64,000 nucleotides of DNA from Balneola sp. (GCA_017643645.1 JAEPNB010000006.1:124001-188000), one strand, 5' to 3'. Positions 1-9,850 are shown, counted from the first letter of the stretch. Notes: a model not told the origin generated them from the sequence alone. Numbers and translations: made by a program.

Positions 1-1117
1 TTTGTCTTTCTGCAATCTCAAAATAAAAATCGTCAAGTATTTCACCATTTTGCTTCAAAGCCATAGCTCTGACTCCGGAAGGCGCTACCTTTAAATGTTC
101 TTTTCTTATACTGGGGATCAATTTCTGCAGCCCCTTTACAAAAGCAGCTTTAGAAAGAGACCTGTGATACTCGTCTATTCCCATTCTCCAGTGTTTAAAT
201 GAGAGTTTCCAAAATCCTGAGAAATTCATCATTTCCAGTGCCTCATTCATATCGAAAGAAAACTTATCATAACCCTCACGTTTGAAAACCGGAACGGCAT
301 TAGGTCCACATTCTATGCCTCCGTTTGCCATCCGGGTGAAATGAACTCCCAGAAATGGGAAATCTTTATGTGGAAGAGGATAGATCAAGTGATTTACCAA
401 ATACTCGGCTTCAGGCCTCAGATCATAATATTCTCCTTTGAAAGGAACTATCTGAATTGGTGATTTTACACCGGCTGATCTCGCCACATGGTCACAATAC
501 AAACCCGCACAATTAATTACAAAACCTGATCTATAACTACTCCTTTTAGTATTTATCGTAAGAAAATCTTTTTCTGTTTTGATGTTTATAACCTGTTCAT
601 CAAAAACTACTTCACCTTTATTCTGTACTATTTTGTTCTTGAGCTGAATACACATTCCTGAATAGTCTACAATGCCTGCACACGGTACATTTATTGCCGC
701 AACTCCTTTAACATAGGGTTCGATCTCTGCCAGTTGAGCAACATCTAATTTCTCTAAACCTTCAATTCCGTTTTCCAAACCACGATTATAAATCGCATCA
801 AGTCTTGAAAGTTCGTCTTCTTCGGTTGCTACAATAACTTTTCCGCATATATCAATATTGACGTTATTCTCATTACAAAAATCCACCAACTGATGACGAC
901 CGTTAATGCAATTTTTTGCCTTATAGCTTCCCGGTTTATAATAAATCCCTGAATGTATTACCCCGGAATTCTTTCCCGTTTGGTGAGCAGCAACTTTATT
1001 CTCTTTTTCAAGAACTAAAATTTTCGCTTCCGGTATTGCCAATGATAGTTTGTATGCTGTGGAGAGCCCTACTATTCCAGCCCCAACAATCGTGAAGTCA
1101 TATATTTTATTCTGCAT
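1..1117 (-). CDS. lhgO: L-2-hydroxyglutarate oxidase (LhgO), 3' end beyond window
   Basis: FAD-dependent oxidoreductase of the DAO fold that oxidises L-2-hydroxyglutarate to 2-oxoglutarate and feeds electrons to the quinone pool. The N-terminus MQNKIYDFTIVGAGIVGLST holds the dinucleotide-binding GxGxxG. It is followed by the family-typical HQTGKNSGVIHSGIYY segment (FAD and substrate contacts), and further on by FPFLGVHFTR and GPNAVP. The ATG at 1115-1117 gives the usual N-terminus directly before the Rossmann strand. About 372 residues are visible of roughly 395-400 expected, so only the last part lies outside. The preceding susD gene on the same strand is cut off by a terminator, so this is probably its own unit. 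Function rests on motif recognition; the nearest alternative is another DAO-family oxidase. Confidence 0.88.
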   Translation of the reverse strand, partial: MQNKIYDFTIVGAGIVGLSTAYKLSLAIPEAKILVLEKENKVAAHQTGKNSGVIHSGIYYKPGSYKAKNCINGRHQLVDFCNENNVNIDICGKVIVATEEDELSRLDAIYNRGLENGIEGLEKLDVAQLAEIEPYVKGVAAINVPCAGIVDYSGMCIQLKNKIVQNKGEVVFDEQVINIKTEKDFLTINTKRSSYRSGFVINCAGLYCDHVARSAGVKSPIQIVPFKGEYYDLRPEAEYLVNHLIYPLPHKDFPFLGVHFTRMANGGIECGPNAVPVFKREGYDKFSFDMNEALEMMNFSGFWKLSFKHWRMGIDEYHRSLSKAAFVKGLQKLIPSIRKEHLKVAPSGVRAMALKQNGEILDDFYFEIAERQ

Positions 1118-1138
1118 TTTTTAAGATAATTCATATTC

Positions 1139-1170
1139 AAAAAAAAAGCCCTCTGAATAGAGAGCTTTTT
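1139..1170 (-). terminator. Rho-independent terminator after susD
   Basis: The 12-nt arms at 1143-1154 and 1159-1170 pair with one mismatch around a GAAT loop. On the minus strand the stem is followed by nine T residues, as expected for termination of the susC-susD transcript before lhgO. Confidence 0.8.
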
Positions 1171-1191
1171 ATAATTATTGTAAACTTAGCA

Positions 1192-2535
1192 TTAAAGTTC
1201 AGATAATGGTCTGGCAATCTTGGAATAAATCTTACCACCATCTAATGGTAGCTCATCCAAGCGGTCATACCTTCTCATGTCAATCCAGCGGTGACCTCCT
1301 TCTAACCAAAGAGAATATCTTCTTTGGAAGAGCACTTCGTCAATAATAGCACTCTGACTTACACTTATAAAGTCTCCAAGTCCCCAGGTATTACGAACAA
1401 CATTAATGGCGTCAACTGCCTCTGCTAAATCGGTTCCTTGGTTTCTTTGAGCAAGAGCCTCTGCGTAGATCAACACCAACTCTTCATTTCTGAAGAATGG
1501 GAAAGGGGCACCTGTGGTTCCAAAACGATTATCCTGATAGTTTGCTGTTAAACCCTGCAGAACTACCGGAGTATCACGAAGAAAGAATTTATTATCAACA
1601 CGCTCATCGCCAGCTAAGGTATCCGCTATTAGCTCCGGATGAACTGTCGGAAGCTGAATAGAAGTTGTATTTCTGGTGTAGAAGAAAGGGTTGAAGATAT
1701 CCGGTGGATCACCATAAACAAAGTAACCACCCTTATTCATTGCATCAGCACTGGCAGTCAACTCAAAAAACGGAGCTGCCGCTTCAGCAGCTGTTACTGC
1801 CGCGTCCCAGTCTTCAGCATAAATAGCAGCACGTGCAGCTATTGCGCGATTCAGATCTGCCATTGTTGCCGGGGTATTAAATTCATCCATACCACCAGTT
1901 AGTGTAAATACAAAAGAATTACCCGCTGAATTCAGATCAGTTAATCCTTCATCAAGCAAGTTTCTTATTTGTTGAAGTGCATCATCATAACTTAAAAATG
2001 GTCCAAGATCTGTTACATCTGCAACATCAAATCTTATACCATTATCAAATTGAGCATTCAACGGAATTAAATACTGGTAAGCCTGGATAGTTTTGGCAAA
2101 ACCAAGAATTCCGCTTCTTTCAGCACTTGTTATCACTTCTGTATTTTGAGCCGATTGCATTAATACATTAGCTTGTTTAATAGCCCGGTATGGAGTTGTA
2201 TAGGTTCCTCCTGAGCCAAAGAAGCTTGGATCACTTTCTGCATCAGCAGAAGGATCCTGCCCAATCCATTGATTGATAAACCGTGGATCTGAAGCAAAAG
2301 TAGGATAAATTTCCCTACCAAATGAACTCATTATATTTATAGAACCTGTTGCTGCTCTGTGCCGTATTTCTAATCCGGTTACAAGGTTCTGCAATTGAGC
2401 TTTGCTGGCATTATTCAAAACACCATCTAAAGATGAGTTATTGGGATCTTCGATGATATCCGGATCAAAGAAGTCGCATGCCGTTATTCCTGCAAAAAGC
2501 AGTGCTATAATTAAAAACTTATTAGATAATTTCAT
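1192..2535 (-). CDS. SusD/RagB-family outer-membrane nutrient-binding lipoprotein
   Basis: Surface lipoprotein that binds a nutrient and delivers it to its SusC partner. The N-terminus has a type II signal peptide with lipobox AGITAC, so the mature protein starts with an acylated Cys at about residue 20. Recognisable SusD features are the N-terminal NNASKAQLQNLVTG helix, YRAIKQANVLMQ, the AGDERVDNKFF stretch and the C-terminal LFQRRYSLWLEGGHRWIDMRRYDRL. At 447 residues it is short for the family (often 500 or more). It lies 18 nt behind the susC gene in the same operon. The substrate cannot be told from sequence, and no glycosidase gene is adjacent, so a non-glycan ligand is possible. Confidence 0.92.
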   Translation of the reverse strand: MKLSNKFLIIALLFAGITACDFFDPDIIEDPNNSSLDGVLNNASKAQLQNLVTGLEIRHRAATGSINIMSSFGREIYPTFASDPRFINQWIGQDPSADAESDPSFFGSGGTYTTPYRAIKQANVLMQSAQNTEVITSAERSGILGFAKTIQAYQYLIPLNAQFDNGIRFDVADVTDLGPFLSYDDALQQIRNLLDEGLTDLNSAGNSFVFTLTGGMDEFNTPATMADLNRAIAARAAIYAEDWDAAVTAAEAAAPFFELTASADAMNKGGYFVYGDPPDIFNPFFYTRNTTSIQLPTVHPELIADTLAGDERVDNKFFLRDTPVVLQGLTANYQDNRFGTTGAPFPFFRNEELVLIYAEALAQRNQGTDLAEAVDAINVVRNTWGLGDFISVSQSAIIDEVLFQRRYSLWLEGGHRWIDMRRYDRLDELPLDGGKIYSKIARPLSEL

Positions 2536-2553
2536 TGTAATAATCCTCTTTGA

Positions 2554-5500
2554 TTAAAAATCGATTTTTAGGTGAAACACAACCTGTCTCGATGAAGGAA
2601 ACGGAGTTACTTCTACCGAACTGTTAATAGCTTGTGTACCAAAAACTGAAGTCTCTGGGTCGTAACTTCTGTAGTCTGTAAACATCAGAACGTTATTCGC
2701 CGAAGCACCAACTTTAATTCCATTTACAGCGTTACCGAACAATCGGTCAATGGATGTAACAGGAACTGTGTAATAAAGACCAACTTCTCTTAATTTTAAG
2801 TATGAAGCATCTTCTATATAATCACTAGGAACTCCATTCACCAAACGATCCTGACCTTTTGTTAAAGATGGGTCATCAGATTCTTCATTCCAGTCAAATG
2901 ATGTCCCCCCAAGATCCGTCAGGAACAGAGAAAGGTTGATGTTATCTCCACCCTTTTTCCAATGCCATAAAAAGCTGAAATCAAAATTCTTGTAAATTCT
3001 GAATTCATTACTGAATGACATTTCGAAATCAGGCTGTGAATTTCCATATACAGTAAATAAAGAAGGACCACTAACTGCAGGGTTACCAATAATAGTAGTA
3101 GGAGAGAATCCTTCCTGTAGTAAGTAACTACCCAAACTTGCACCAAAACCACCGGTTACAAAAGCAGGTATGTTAAGCTCTGTGATCTCAGACTCATTTG
3201 TCCAGTACAGAATAGAACTGGTCCAGTCTAAATTTTGATTTCTGATCGGATTAATATTCAATGCTAACTCAATACCTTTATTTTCAAGGTTGGCAGCATT
3301 TCTTGCAATTACAGAAATACCTGAAGAAGTTGGCACTCTTTCATCCAAAATCAGATCTTCAACAGTTTTTATATAATAAGTTGCTTCCAGAGATACTCTG
3401 TTATCATACACTGAGGCATCCAAACCAAATTCCAACTCCTGCGCACGTTCCGGCTGTAAGTTAGGATCGATATCTCTGGTACTTACAAATGTTCCTAAGA
3501 ATCCACCCTGATTACCCGGAATTAATGCACTGAACGTTTGTCCGAAATTCGGAAGTCCACCCGTTTCACCATACGCTATTCTTGGCTTTAACTGATTTAC
3601 AAAGTCTGAATTAAAGAAATCAAAGTTTGTAAGGTTAAATGCTACCGATGCTTTAGGAAAGAAATAATACTCTTCCTGATCAGCATTCAATGAAGATCTG
3701 TCAAAACGACCTCCAAAGGTACCAATTACTTTGTCATCCCAGTTAACTTCCTGTTGCGCAAACCAACTCAAGTCATATACTTCCAGCTTAGTTTGAGTTA
3801 TCACCGACTGTATGTTTGCATTTGCAATAGCGGTTTCTCCGGAAACAAGACCTTGTCCTCGTACAACTTGTCTGTTTTGTTGCTGATCAAATCGAGAGAA
3901 CCCTAATTGTGTATTCAGATTAAGCTCATTATCACCGGTACCTACAGTAGTGGCGTAACTTAATACCGCTTGAATATTTGTATTAATATTATCTTCTGCC
4001 GTATGAACTACATCGCCGGGATTTGCAGAACTTTTTTGTGCCTGCAAGAAAGTCGGCATATGTACCAAACCGTTATAAGTAAGGTAATCAAGTCCACCAT
4101 CCGCTTTTAATGAAAGCACTCCTGTGTTATTCTTAATTAAATCAGCATTTAACTGAATCCCTTGTATAAAACGTTGTACTGTTTGGTCATTTGTAGCATT
4201 GTTAATAAGTGATAACGGGTTTTCACTGAAATATGGGTTATCAGGATATTCTCCGTTATCGTTTGCATGTAATTGAGCATAGGTTGGAATAAAAGAGAGA
4301 GCATAACCTATAGAACCCCCGGTACCGTTTTGGTTACCTGTGAATCCTCTTTGACTGTCTGTAAAGCTATAACTCGATCTGCTTGACACGCGGATATCGC
4401 TATTAATTCTGTGATCTAAGTTCAAGCGAGCAGAATTACGTTCAAATCCGGTTTTCTTGATTATCCCATCTTCTCCACGGAAACCTCCGGTTAAGTAGAA
4501 AGTGGTTTTTTCGTTCCCACCGGAAATACTGATGTTAGTTTCAGAGATCATTCCGGTCTCTCCGTATACTTCATCTTCATAATTTATAATGTTTCCATTA
4601 CTGACAGCAGAATTGTATGCGGCAACTTGTGAGTCACCAGTGGCTCCATTTCCATAGATAGTTCTGATCTTGTCTTCATCCCAGGATGCAACACCAAGTA
4701 ATTTAAGCGCACTGTTGAAACCAACATCCTGTGAAAATGAAACTTTAGTTTCTCCTGATTTTCCTCTTTTGGTAGTAATTATTACCACACCTGCATTCGC
4801 TCTTTGTCCATATATCGCAGCGGCAGAAGGACCTTTCAGGACCTCAATACTCGCGATTTCATCAGGATTGATATCAGCCAAGCGGTTTGATGAGTTATCT
4901 TCCTGGCTACTATTTGCACCTGTAGTTAAAAATCTACCATTGGTGATTACATCATTATTTACATATACACCGTCTATAATATAAAGTGGCTGAGATGATC
5001 CCGCACCTAATGTACTTACACCACGCATTTGAACACTAATACCTCCACCGGGAGCTCCACTTTGAGAACGAATTGACACTCCGGGAATCTTTCCTTGAAA
5101 TGCACCATCCAATGTTTGAGGGCTCACCCTTTCTGTTAAATCTTCGGCATCAATTTTAGTAATTGAGTTTGCCAGATTAGATCTTTTCACAGAAGAGGCC
5201 AAACCTGTTACTACCAGTTCATCCAAATTAGCCACATCTGACTTCATTTGAACATCAAGTGTAACAGTTTCTCCGTTTGAACCTGATACTTCAATATTTT
5301 GAGTTAAATAACCCACAGAAGTAATTCTAAGAGTTGTGGTTCCGGATGGAAGTGTAACTGAATACATTCCGTCTAAATTTGTTGCTGCTCCGTTTCCTGA
5401 GGCTTGATCAAATACGGTAACACCGATAAGTGCATCTCCTGTCTCTGCATCTGTGATCAATCCTGACACAGTATACTGCGCGAGCGAAGATTGAACTGCA

Positions 5501-5556
5501 AAAAGCAGTCCAAATAAGACCGTATATATTAGTGTTAAATAGCGTTTTGTTTTCAT
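2554..5556 (-). CDS. SusC/RagA-family TonB-dependent outer-membrane transporter
   Basis: TonB-dependent beta-barrel importer that pairs with the downstream SusD lipoprotein. A signal peptide ending near VQSSLAQ is followed by a carboxypeptidase-regulatory-like domain (about residues 28-105, YTVSGLITDAETGDALIGVT). A SusC-type plug follows (about 120-265) with LDGAFQGKIPGVSI, MRGVSTLG, PLYIIDG and IEVLKGPSAAAIYGQRANAGV. The remainder is barrel, ending in an aromatic-rich VVFHLKIDF strand typical of Bam substrates. The 1000-residue length is normal. The gene is first in the two-gene operon, and the 174 nt up to the divergent tlpA-like gene should hold both promoters. No anti-sigma or sigma-factor gene is next to it. 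Confidence 0.95.
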   Translation of the reverse strand: MKTKRYLTLIYTVLFGLLFAVQSSLAQYTVSGLITDAETGDALIGVTVFDQASGNGAATNLDGMYSVTLPSGTTTLRITSVGYLTQNIEVSGSNGETVTLDVQMKSDVANLDELVVTGLASSVKRSNLANSITKIDAEDLTERVSPQTLDGAFQGKIPGVSIRSQSGAPGGGISVQMRGVSTLGAGSSQPLYIIDGVYVNNDVITNGRFLTTGANSSQEDNSSNRLADINPDEIASIEVLKGPSAAAIYGQRANAGVVIITTKRGKSGETKVSFSQDVGFNSALKLLGVASWDEDKIRTIYGNGATGDSQVAAYNSAVSNGNIINYEDEVYGETGMISETNISISGGNEKTTFYLTGGFRGEDGIIKKTGFERNSARLNLDHRINSDIRVSSRSSYSFTDSQRGFTGNQNGTGGSIGYALSFIPTYAQLHANDNGEYPDNPYFSENPLSLINNATNDQTVQRFIQGIQLNADLIKNNTGVLSLKADGGLDYLTYNGLVHMPTFLQAQKSSANPGDVVHTAEDNINTNIQAVLSYATTVGTGDNELNLNTQLGFSRFDQQQNRQVVRGQGLVSGETAIANANIQSVITQTKLEVYDLSWFAQQEVNWDDKVIGTFGGRFDRSSLNADQEEYYFFPKASVAFNLTNFDFFNSDFVNQLKPRIAYGETGGLPNFGQTFSALIPGNQGGFLGTFVSTRDIDPNLQPERAQELEFGLDASVYDNRVSLEATYYIKTVEDLILDERVPTSSGISVIARNAANLENKGIELALNINPIRNQNLDWTSSILYWTNESEITELNIPAFVTGGFGASLGSYLLQEGFSPTTIIGNPAVSGPSLFTVYGNSQPDFEMSFSNEFRIYKNFDFSFLWHWKKGGDNINLSLFLTDLGGTSFDWNEESDDPSLTKGQDRLVNGVPSDYIEDASYLKLREVGLYYTVPVTSIDRLFGNAVNGIKVGASANNVLMFTDYRSYDPETSVFGTQAINSSVEVTPFPSSRQVVFHLKIDF

Positions 5557-5730
5557 AAGATCATGATTTGTTTAAAATTTTAATCCTTAGACCTCCATAA
5601 TAATAAAAATATTTTAACATTCAATTAATACTTCGAAGCCCTTTGAAGGAGTTTATTGGTGTTTAATTGTTACAGAACTGTTATCTCATTTAACAGAACT
5701 TTGCCTTATCTTTTGTTGTTAAAACCAAAT

Positions 5731-6273
5731 ATGAAAATGACAAAAAAATACATACTACCCGGACTACTTTTTATTTCTCTTCTGATCTCTTCGTGCGGTG
5801 AACCTCGCAAGAATCCAAGAGAATTGAGCGATGAACAATTAAAAATAGGTGAGATCATCTGGAACTCCACCTTTACGGATTTGAATGGAAATGAAGTGTC
5901 TGTTCAGGATTATAAAGGCAAAGTTGTTTTGATAGATTTCTGGGAAACATGGTGCGGACCCTGCCTTCAAGTTTTTCCGGCTATGGATTCATTAAGAAAG
6001 GAATATAAAGACGACTTTGTAGTGCTTGCCGTTAACCTTCAGGACAGTGATACTCCGGAAGAGGTGGAAGCTTTTATGAACAACAAGAAATATGACTTCA
6101 ACTTTGTTCTTGATAAAAACGAAGTCGGGCCTAAGGTGATCAGTTTTGGAATCCCGTTTAAGATATTTATTGATCCAAATGGGTATCTTATTAAAGCAGA
6201 AGTGGGTTCTAATGGAACTGAAGGCGATTATTTAAAAGCCAAGACCATTATAGAAGACAATAAACAATCATAG
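5731..6273 (+). CDS. TlpA/ResA-like thioredoxin-fold lipoprotein
   Basis: Periplasmic or membrane-anchored thiol-disulfide oxidoreductase. With the start at 5731 (MKMTKKYILPG) the signal peptide runs directly into a lipobox (LLISSCGE). An in-frame ATG at 5656 would add 25 residues ahead of the signal peptide and is unlikely. The thioredoxin domain covers about residues 45-180 with active-site motif WCGPC (Cys75 and Cys78). The cis-Pro loop is likely in ISFGIPFKIFIDPNG, which matches TlpA/AhpC-TSA proteins. It sits 15 nt upstream of ahcY and is probably co-transcribed, although no functional link is obvious. Partners could be cytochrome c maturation or general disulfide reduction. Confidence 0.85.
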   Translation: MKMTKKYILPGLLFISLLISSCGEPRKNPRELSDEQLKIGEIIWNSTFTDLNGNEVSVQDYKGKVVLIDFWETWCGPCLQVFPAMDSLRKEYKDDFVVLAVNLQDSDTPEEVEAFMNNKKYDFNFVLDKNEVGPKVISFGIPFKIFIDPNGYLIKAEVGSNGTEGDYLKAKTIIEDNKQS

Positions 6274-6288
6274 ATTAGACTATACATT

Positions 6289-7596
6289 ATGCCAGAAGTA
6301 AAAGAAAAATTAGCCTATAAAGTAAAAGACATTTCTCAAGCTAAATACGGCCGACAGGAAATAGAGCTTGCTGAAGCTGAAATGCCGGGATTAATGGCAT
6401 TGAGAGAAGAGTATAAATCTGAGCAGCCTTTAAAAGGTGCGCGAATTGCAGGTTGTCTTCACATGACTATACAAACAGCAGTGCTTATTGAAACACTGGT
6501 AGAATTAGGTGCTGATGTAACCTGGTCATCTTGTAATATCTATTCAACCCAAGATCACGCCGCTGCGGCTATTGCAAAAGCCGGAGTTCCTGTTTATGCA
6601 TGGAAGGGAATGACCGAAGAAGAATTTGACTGGTGTATTGAACAGACTTTATTCTTTCCTGACGGACAACCTCTCAACATGATTCTGGATGACGGTGGAG
6701 ATCTTACCAACATGGTTCTGGACAGATATCCCGAATTAGTGGAAGGCATTAACGGAATTTCTGAAGAAACCACTACAGGCGTTCTTCGCTTGATCGAAAG
6801 AGAACGAAAAGGAACACTTACACTTCCTGCAATCAACGTAAATGACTCAGTTACCAAATCTAAGTTTGATAATAAGTACGGTTGTAAGGAATCAGCTGTG
6901 GATGCCATTCGCAGAGCTACCGACGTTATGATGGCCGGAAAAGTTGCTGTGGTTGCCGGATACGGTGATGTAGGAAAGGGAACTGCTGCTTCTTTAAGAG
7001 GAGCCGGTGCCCGCGTTATCGTAACTGAAATTGATCCGATCTGTGCACTACAAGCTGCAATGGATGGCTTTGAAGTTAAGACTATGGATGAAGCTGCTAA
7101 ACGTGCTGACATCGTTGTTACTGCAACCGGAAACAAAGACATCGTTAAAGGACGCCACTTTGAAAGCATGAAAGACAAAGTGATCGTTGGTAACATTGGT
7201 CATTTCGATAATGAAATTGACGTAGCCTGGTTGAAGGCAAATTCTGAAGAAGAAAACATTAAGCCTCAGGTTGATATTTTTACTCTGAAATCAGGAAAGC
7301 AAGTGGTGCTTCTTTCACAAGGAAGATTGATGAATCTTGGTAATGCTACCGGACATCCTTCTTTTGTGATGAGTAACAGTTTCACAAATCAGACTATTGC
7401 TCAGATCGCACTTTGGAACAGACCGGAAGAGTTTGAACCGGGTGTTCACGTGCTGCCTAAATCTTTAGATGAAAAAGTAGCACGATTGCACTTATCTAAA
7501 ATTGGCGTTGAGTTGGAAACACTGACTGAAGAACAAGCTGAATATATTGGTGTTCCGATTACAGGGCCATATAAGTCTGATCAGTACAGATATTGA
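6289..7596 (+). CDS. ahcY: Adenosylhomocysteinase (S-adenosyl-L-homocysteine hydrolase)
   Basis: Splits S-adenosylhomocysteine reversibly into adenosine and homocysteine, removing the inhibitory product of SAM-dependent methylation. The 435 residues show the complete family pattern: HMTIQTAVL and [11 protein letters not shown] near the N-terminus, then [15 protein letters not shown] with the catalytic Lys/Asp region. The NAD-binding motif GYGDVGKG is at about residues 224-231. [10 protein letters not shown] follows, and the C-terminus YKSDQYRY matches the Lys/Tyr that closes over NAD in the neighbouring subunit. It follows the thioredoxin lipoprotein by 15 nt and is ended by a clear terminator. 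Methyl acceptors in the same window include EgtD and RsmD, which would produce its substrate. Confidence 0.98.
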   Translation: MPEVKEKLAYKVKDISQAKYGRQEIELAEAEMPGLMALREEYKSEQPLKGARIAGCLHMTIQTAVLIETLVELGADVTWSSCNIYSTQDHAAAAIAKAGVPVYAWKGMTEEEFDWCIEQTLFFPDGQPLNMILDDGGDLTNMVLDRYPELVEGINGISEETTTGVLRLIERERKGTLTLPAINVNDSVTKSKFDNKYGCKESAVDAIRRATDVMMAGKVAVVAGYGDVGKGTAASLRGAGARVIVTEIDPICALQAAMDGFEVKTMDEAAKRADIVVTATGNKDIVKGRHFESMKDKVIVGNIGHFDNEIDVAWLKANSEEENIKPQVDIFTLKSGKQVVLLSQGRLMNLGNATGHPSFVMSNSFTNQTIAQIALWNRPEEFEPGVHVLPKSLDEKVARLHLSKIGVELETLTEEQAEYIGVPITGPYKSDQYRY

Positions 7597-7630
7597 TAGA
7601 TTAATTATCAAATCTCAAGCATCAAATTTC

Positions 7631-7664
7631 AAAGCCTTTTTGTATTTCTCAGAAAGGCTTTTTT
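7631..7664 (+). terminator. Rho-independent terminator after ahcY
   Basis: The arms AAAGCCTTT (7631-7639) and AAAGGCTTT (7653-7661) form a perfect stem followed by TTT, 35 nt after the ahcY stop codon. Confidence 0.82.
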
Positions 7665-7735
7665 ATTAGAAAAAACGATTGTGAAGCGTTTCAGAAGTCC
7701 TTATCTTTAAGGCTCTCAATTAATTTTATTGAAAT

Positions 7736-7809
7736 GCACCCGTAGCTCAATTGGATAGAGTACCTGACTACGAATCAGGCGGTTACAGGTTCGACTCCTG
7801 TCGGGTGTA
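7736..7809 (+). tRNA. tRNA-Arg, anticodon ACG
   Basis: A full cloverleaf can be folded. The acceptor stem GCACCCG pairs with CGGGTGT (one G-U). The D arm contains AGCTCAATTGGATAGAGT. The anticodon stem CCTGA/TCAGG encloses the loop CTACGAA with ACG at its centre. The T arm is ACAGG-TTCGACT-CCTGT. The discriminator is A at 7809 and CCA is not encoded. The ACG anticodon would be deaminated to ICG and read CGU, CGC and CGA. Confidence 0.97.
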
Positions 7810-7818
7810 CACCTAAAT

Positions 7819-7858
7819 AAGCCCAAAACGCGTCTTCACAACGCTGAGGGCTTTTTTT
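7819..7858 (+). terminator. Terminator after tRNA-Arg
   Basis: The outer stem AAGCCC (7819-7824) pairs with GGGCTT (7848-7853), with an inner GCGT/ACGC stem, and a T tract runs to 7858. It starts ten nt after the tRNA. Confidence 0.82.
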
Positions 7859-7934
7859 CGTTTTAAGAAATAAATAATTTATTGAGGAGCAAAATGTTCT
7901 CATTAGAGAATATCCATACCTACACTCACAGTTT

Positions 7935-9716
7935 TCACTTCAATCCTAAATCCTTTCTAGCTTTATCAATATCTATTCGAACTTTATAACCATGTTCTTC
8001 TAAAAGATAAACAAGGTTAGATCCATTGATTAAAGAAATAGGTTTGTTCTTAATAAATTCTCTTGAATCATTCCCGAAATGTGCAGTCGTTACCAATATA
8101 CCTTTACTTGCCCCCTCTGAAATCATTGTCCCGTATAAATCTCTAACTGCTGATACAGGAACAACTTTAGTATATCTCTTAGCTTGGATTACAAATTTAC
8201 CACCTTTAATCGGATCTGGGTCAAACGCAATTGCGTCAATTCCGCCATCACTACTTGCCTGTGTTACGCGAACTTCAGAATCTCCCTCAGAAAACATCGA
8301 TTCAAATAACTCCCTAACTAGATGCTCAAACTCCTCCCAATCAATTGAAGCTAGGTTTGTTGTGCTATTTAGAGTGGCTAATACCGCTTGAGATTCTACA
8401 AATCGTCTATCACCTTTATCTAGTTTCATGATTGGCTGAACGGGAGCTACATCTGAAAAAGAACTAGCTACTATACCTTTGAAGAATTTAATAGTCTCAA
8501 CTGGCTCTATCAGTTCCAAATTTATATTTTCAAGTTTTTCTTTATCAATTGAAACTGTAATCACACAACTTGTTTCTTCTTTCCCAACTGATGTGTTCAA
8601 GTATGTAAGCCAACCATTTATAACGCATTGTTGGACTATATTTTTATAATCAGATTCGAAAACCTCGTGTGCAGTTCTGACAACAATTTGATTAATCACG
8701 GAATCGTAAATCATCTTTTTTTCTGATTCTTTTAAATGGACTTCTGTGACCTCTCCTGTAGTTTTCTTGAATTTATAATCTTTAACAGACGGTAACTGAT
8801 CAATATTTGGCAATTGAATATCTACTACCAAAACTTCCATAGACTCGTCCAATTGAATATTATGTTCAATACTTAAAAACTGAGGGTATCTTGTATTGAC
8901 AAAAACCTGTTCAAAATAATTTAATATTCCATCGCGATTTTTCTCCTCATAGCTTCGCTTACGATTATCTATTTCAAGGTTTTTAGCTTTTTGGATACTT
9001 TCAAATTTCTCTTTCTTCTTTTCCCACTCTTTATATTGTGTTTCTTTTTCTTCTTCCCATTCCCTGTTTAATTTATTTTTCTCTTCCTCCCATTCTTTTA
9101 GTATCGAGTCAAAATCTTTATCAATCTTATTTTTAGAAGCTTCCCAAGCCTCTAATTCTATTTTGTAAAAATCTAGTTTCTTTGACCATTTACTCCCAAA
9201 AATTTTGTCGGAAAGTTCTTTTTCAGGTTCAACTGGTTTTTTTGGATATGCTACTTTTTTAGGTTTTGGAGCTATATAAGGACGAGAAGTTTCAAAATTA
9301 AAATCTTTAAACTCATCAAAATCCTTAAGTTCTTGCCATTCAACCTTATCATCGTAATGAATAGTATCATTCAATATGTTTTCAAGCGCCTTGTATTTAT
9401 ATTTTAAAGCTTTCTTCTTTTCCTGAAACTTCTCCTGTGCTTGCTCTAAAAGTTCTTCCTTCCTCTCTCTAATTCTCTGTTTTATCTCTTGTTCATTCCA
9501 TGTTCTAAGTACATTTTCTATTTCAAGCTCTACCTCTCGAACAGATGATTTTTTTACTCTCTTTGATTTATTTAGATATTCATTAACTAATAAAATTTCA
9601 TAGGTAGGTTTTGATCTTTGATTTCCTGCCGGTGTATACCAACTTTCAGTCACCTGTAAGTCATGCTTACGACTATATACCAAATCCCTTATTTTCTGTT
9701 CGTCTAAATCGATCAT
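7935..9716 (-). CDS. Coiled-coil protein with C-terminal Mrr-type restriction endonuclease domain
   Basis: Putative DNA-cleaving protein of the PD-(D/E)XK superfamily. The last ~135 residues form an Mrr_cat-like domain: WEEFEHLVRELFESMF, then the catalytic Asp in GGIDAI (Asp494), then QAK (Gln511, Lys513), then GASKGILVTTAHFG. About residues 80-260 are extremely Lys/Glu/Trp-rich with repeated KEWEEEK-type heptads, indicating a long coiled coil, and a middle globular region of unknown fold lies around 270-440. No methyltransferase or specificity gene is adjacent, so it could be a modification-dependent type IV enzyme or a solitary defence nuclease. It lies directly downstream of tRNA-Arg on the opposite strand, a common place for acquired genes. 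The nuclease call is firm; the target is unknown. Confidence 0.82.
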   Translation of the reverse strand: MIDLDEQKIRDLVYSRKHDLQVTESWYTPAGNQRSKPTYEILLVNEYLNKSKRVKKSSVREVELEIENVLRTWNEQEIKQRIRERKEELLEQAQEKFQEKKKALKYKYKALENILNDTIHYDDKVEWQELKDFDEFKDFNFETSRPYIAPKPKKVAYPKKPVEPEKELSDKIFGSKWSKKLDFYKIELEAWEASKNKIDKDFDSILKEWEEEKNKLNREWEEEKETQYKEWEKKKEKFESIQKAKNLEIDNRKRSYEEKNRDGILNYFEQVFVNTRYPQFLSIEHNIQLDESMEVLVVDIQLPNIDQLPSVKDYKFKKTTGEVTEVHLKESEKKMIYDSVINQIVVRTAHEVFESDYKNIVQQCVINGWLTYLNTSVGKEETSCVITVSIDKEKLENINLELIEPVETIKFFKGIVASSFSDVAPVQPIMKLDKGDRRFVESQAVLATLNSTTNLASIDWEEFEHLVRELFESMFSEGDSEVRVTQASSDGGIDAIAFDPDPIKGGKFVIQAKRYTKVVPVSAVRDLYGTMISEGASKGILVTTAHFGNDSREFIKNKPISLINGSNLVYLLEEHGYKVRIDIDKARKDLGLK

Positions 9717-9850
9717 AGTTACACCTCATATTAAACTATTTGGAAATAATACTTTGAGCCTTAATAATCAAGTAAAATCAGTAATAGCGGTTATAACACT
9801 TTAAACACAAATTAATCTTGTACTTTCGTAGATGCTTTTTTTCTAACTGC

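Noticed and set aside
1192-5556. Starch-utilisation locus including the amylase at 17.5 kb
   Set aside because: The SusCD pair is 12 kb from the amylase, on the other strand, with unrelated genes between them and no shared operator seen.
5656-5730. Longer N-terminus of the TlpA-like protein
   Set aside because: The extra 25 residues precede a complete lipoprotein signal peptide, which is normally at the very N-terminus.
6594-7196. 200-codon minus-strand ORF inside ahcY
   Set aside because: It lies wholly antisense to a strongly conserved gene, has low-complexity Ser/Ala-rich translation and no family feature.
7736-9716. Integrated element with duplicated tRNA-Arg 3' end
   Set aside because: I looked for a repeat of the tRNA 3' end in the following 2.5 kb and saw none; no integrase gene is present.
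7935-9716. Complete restriction-modification system
   Set aside because: No methyltransferase or specificity gene flanks the Mrr-type nuclease.
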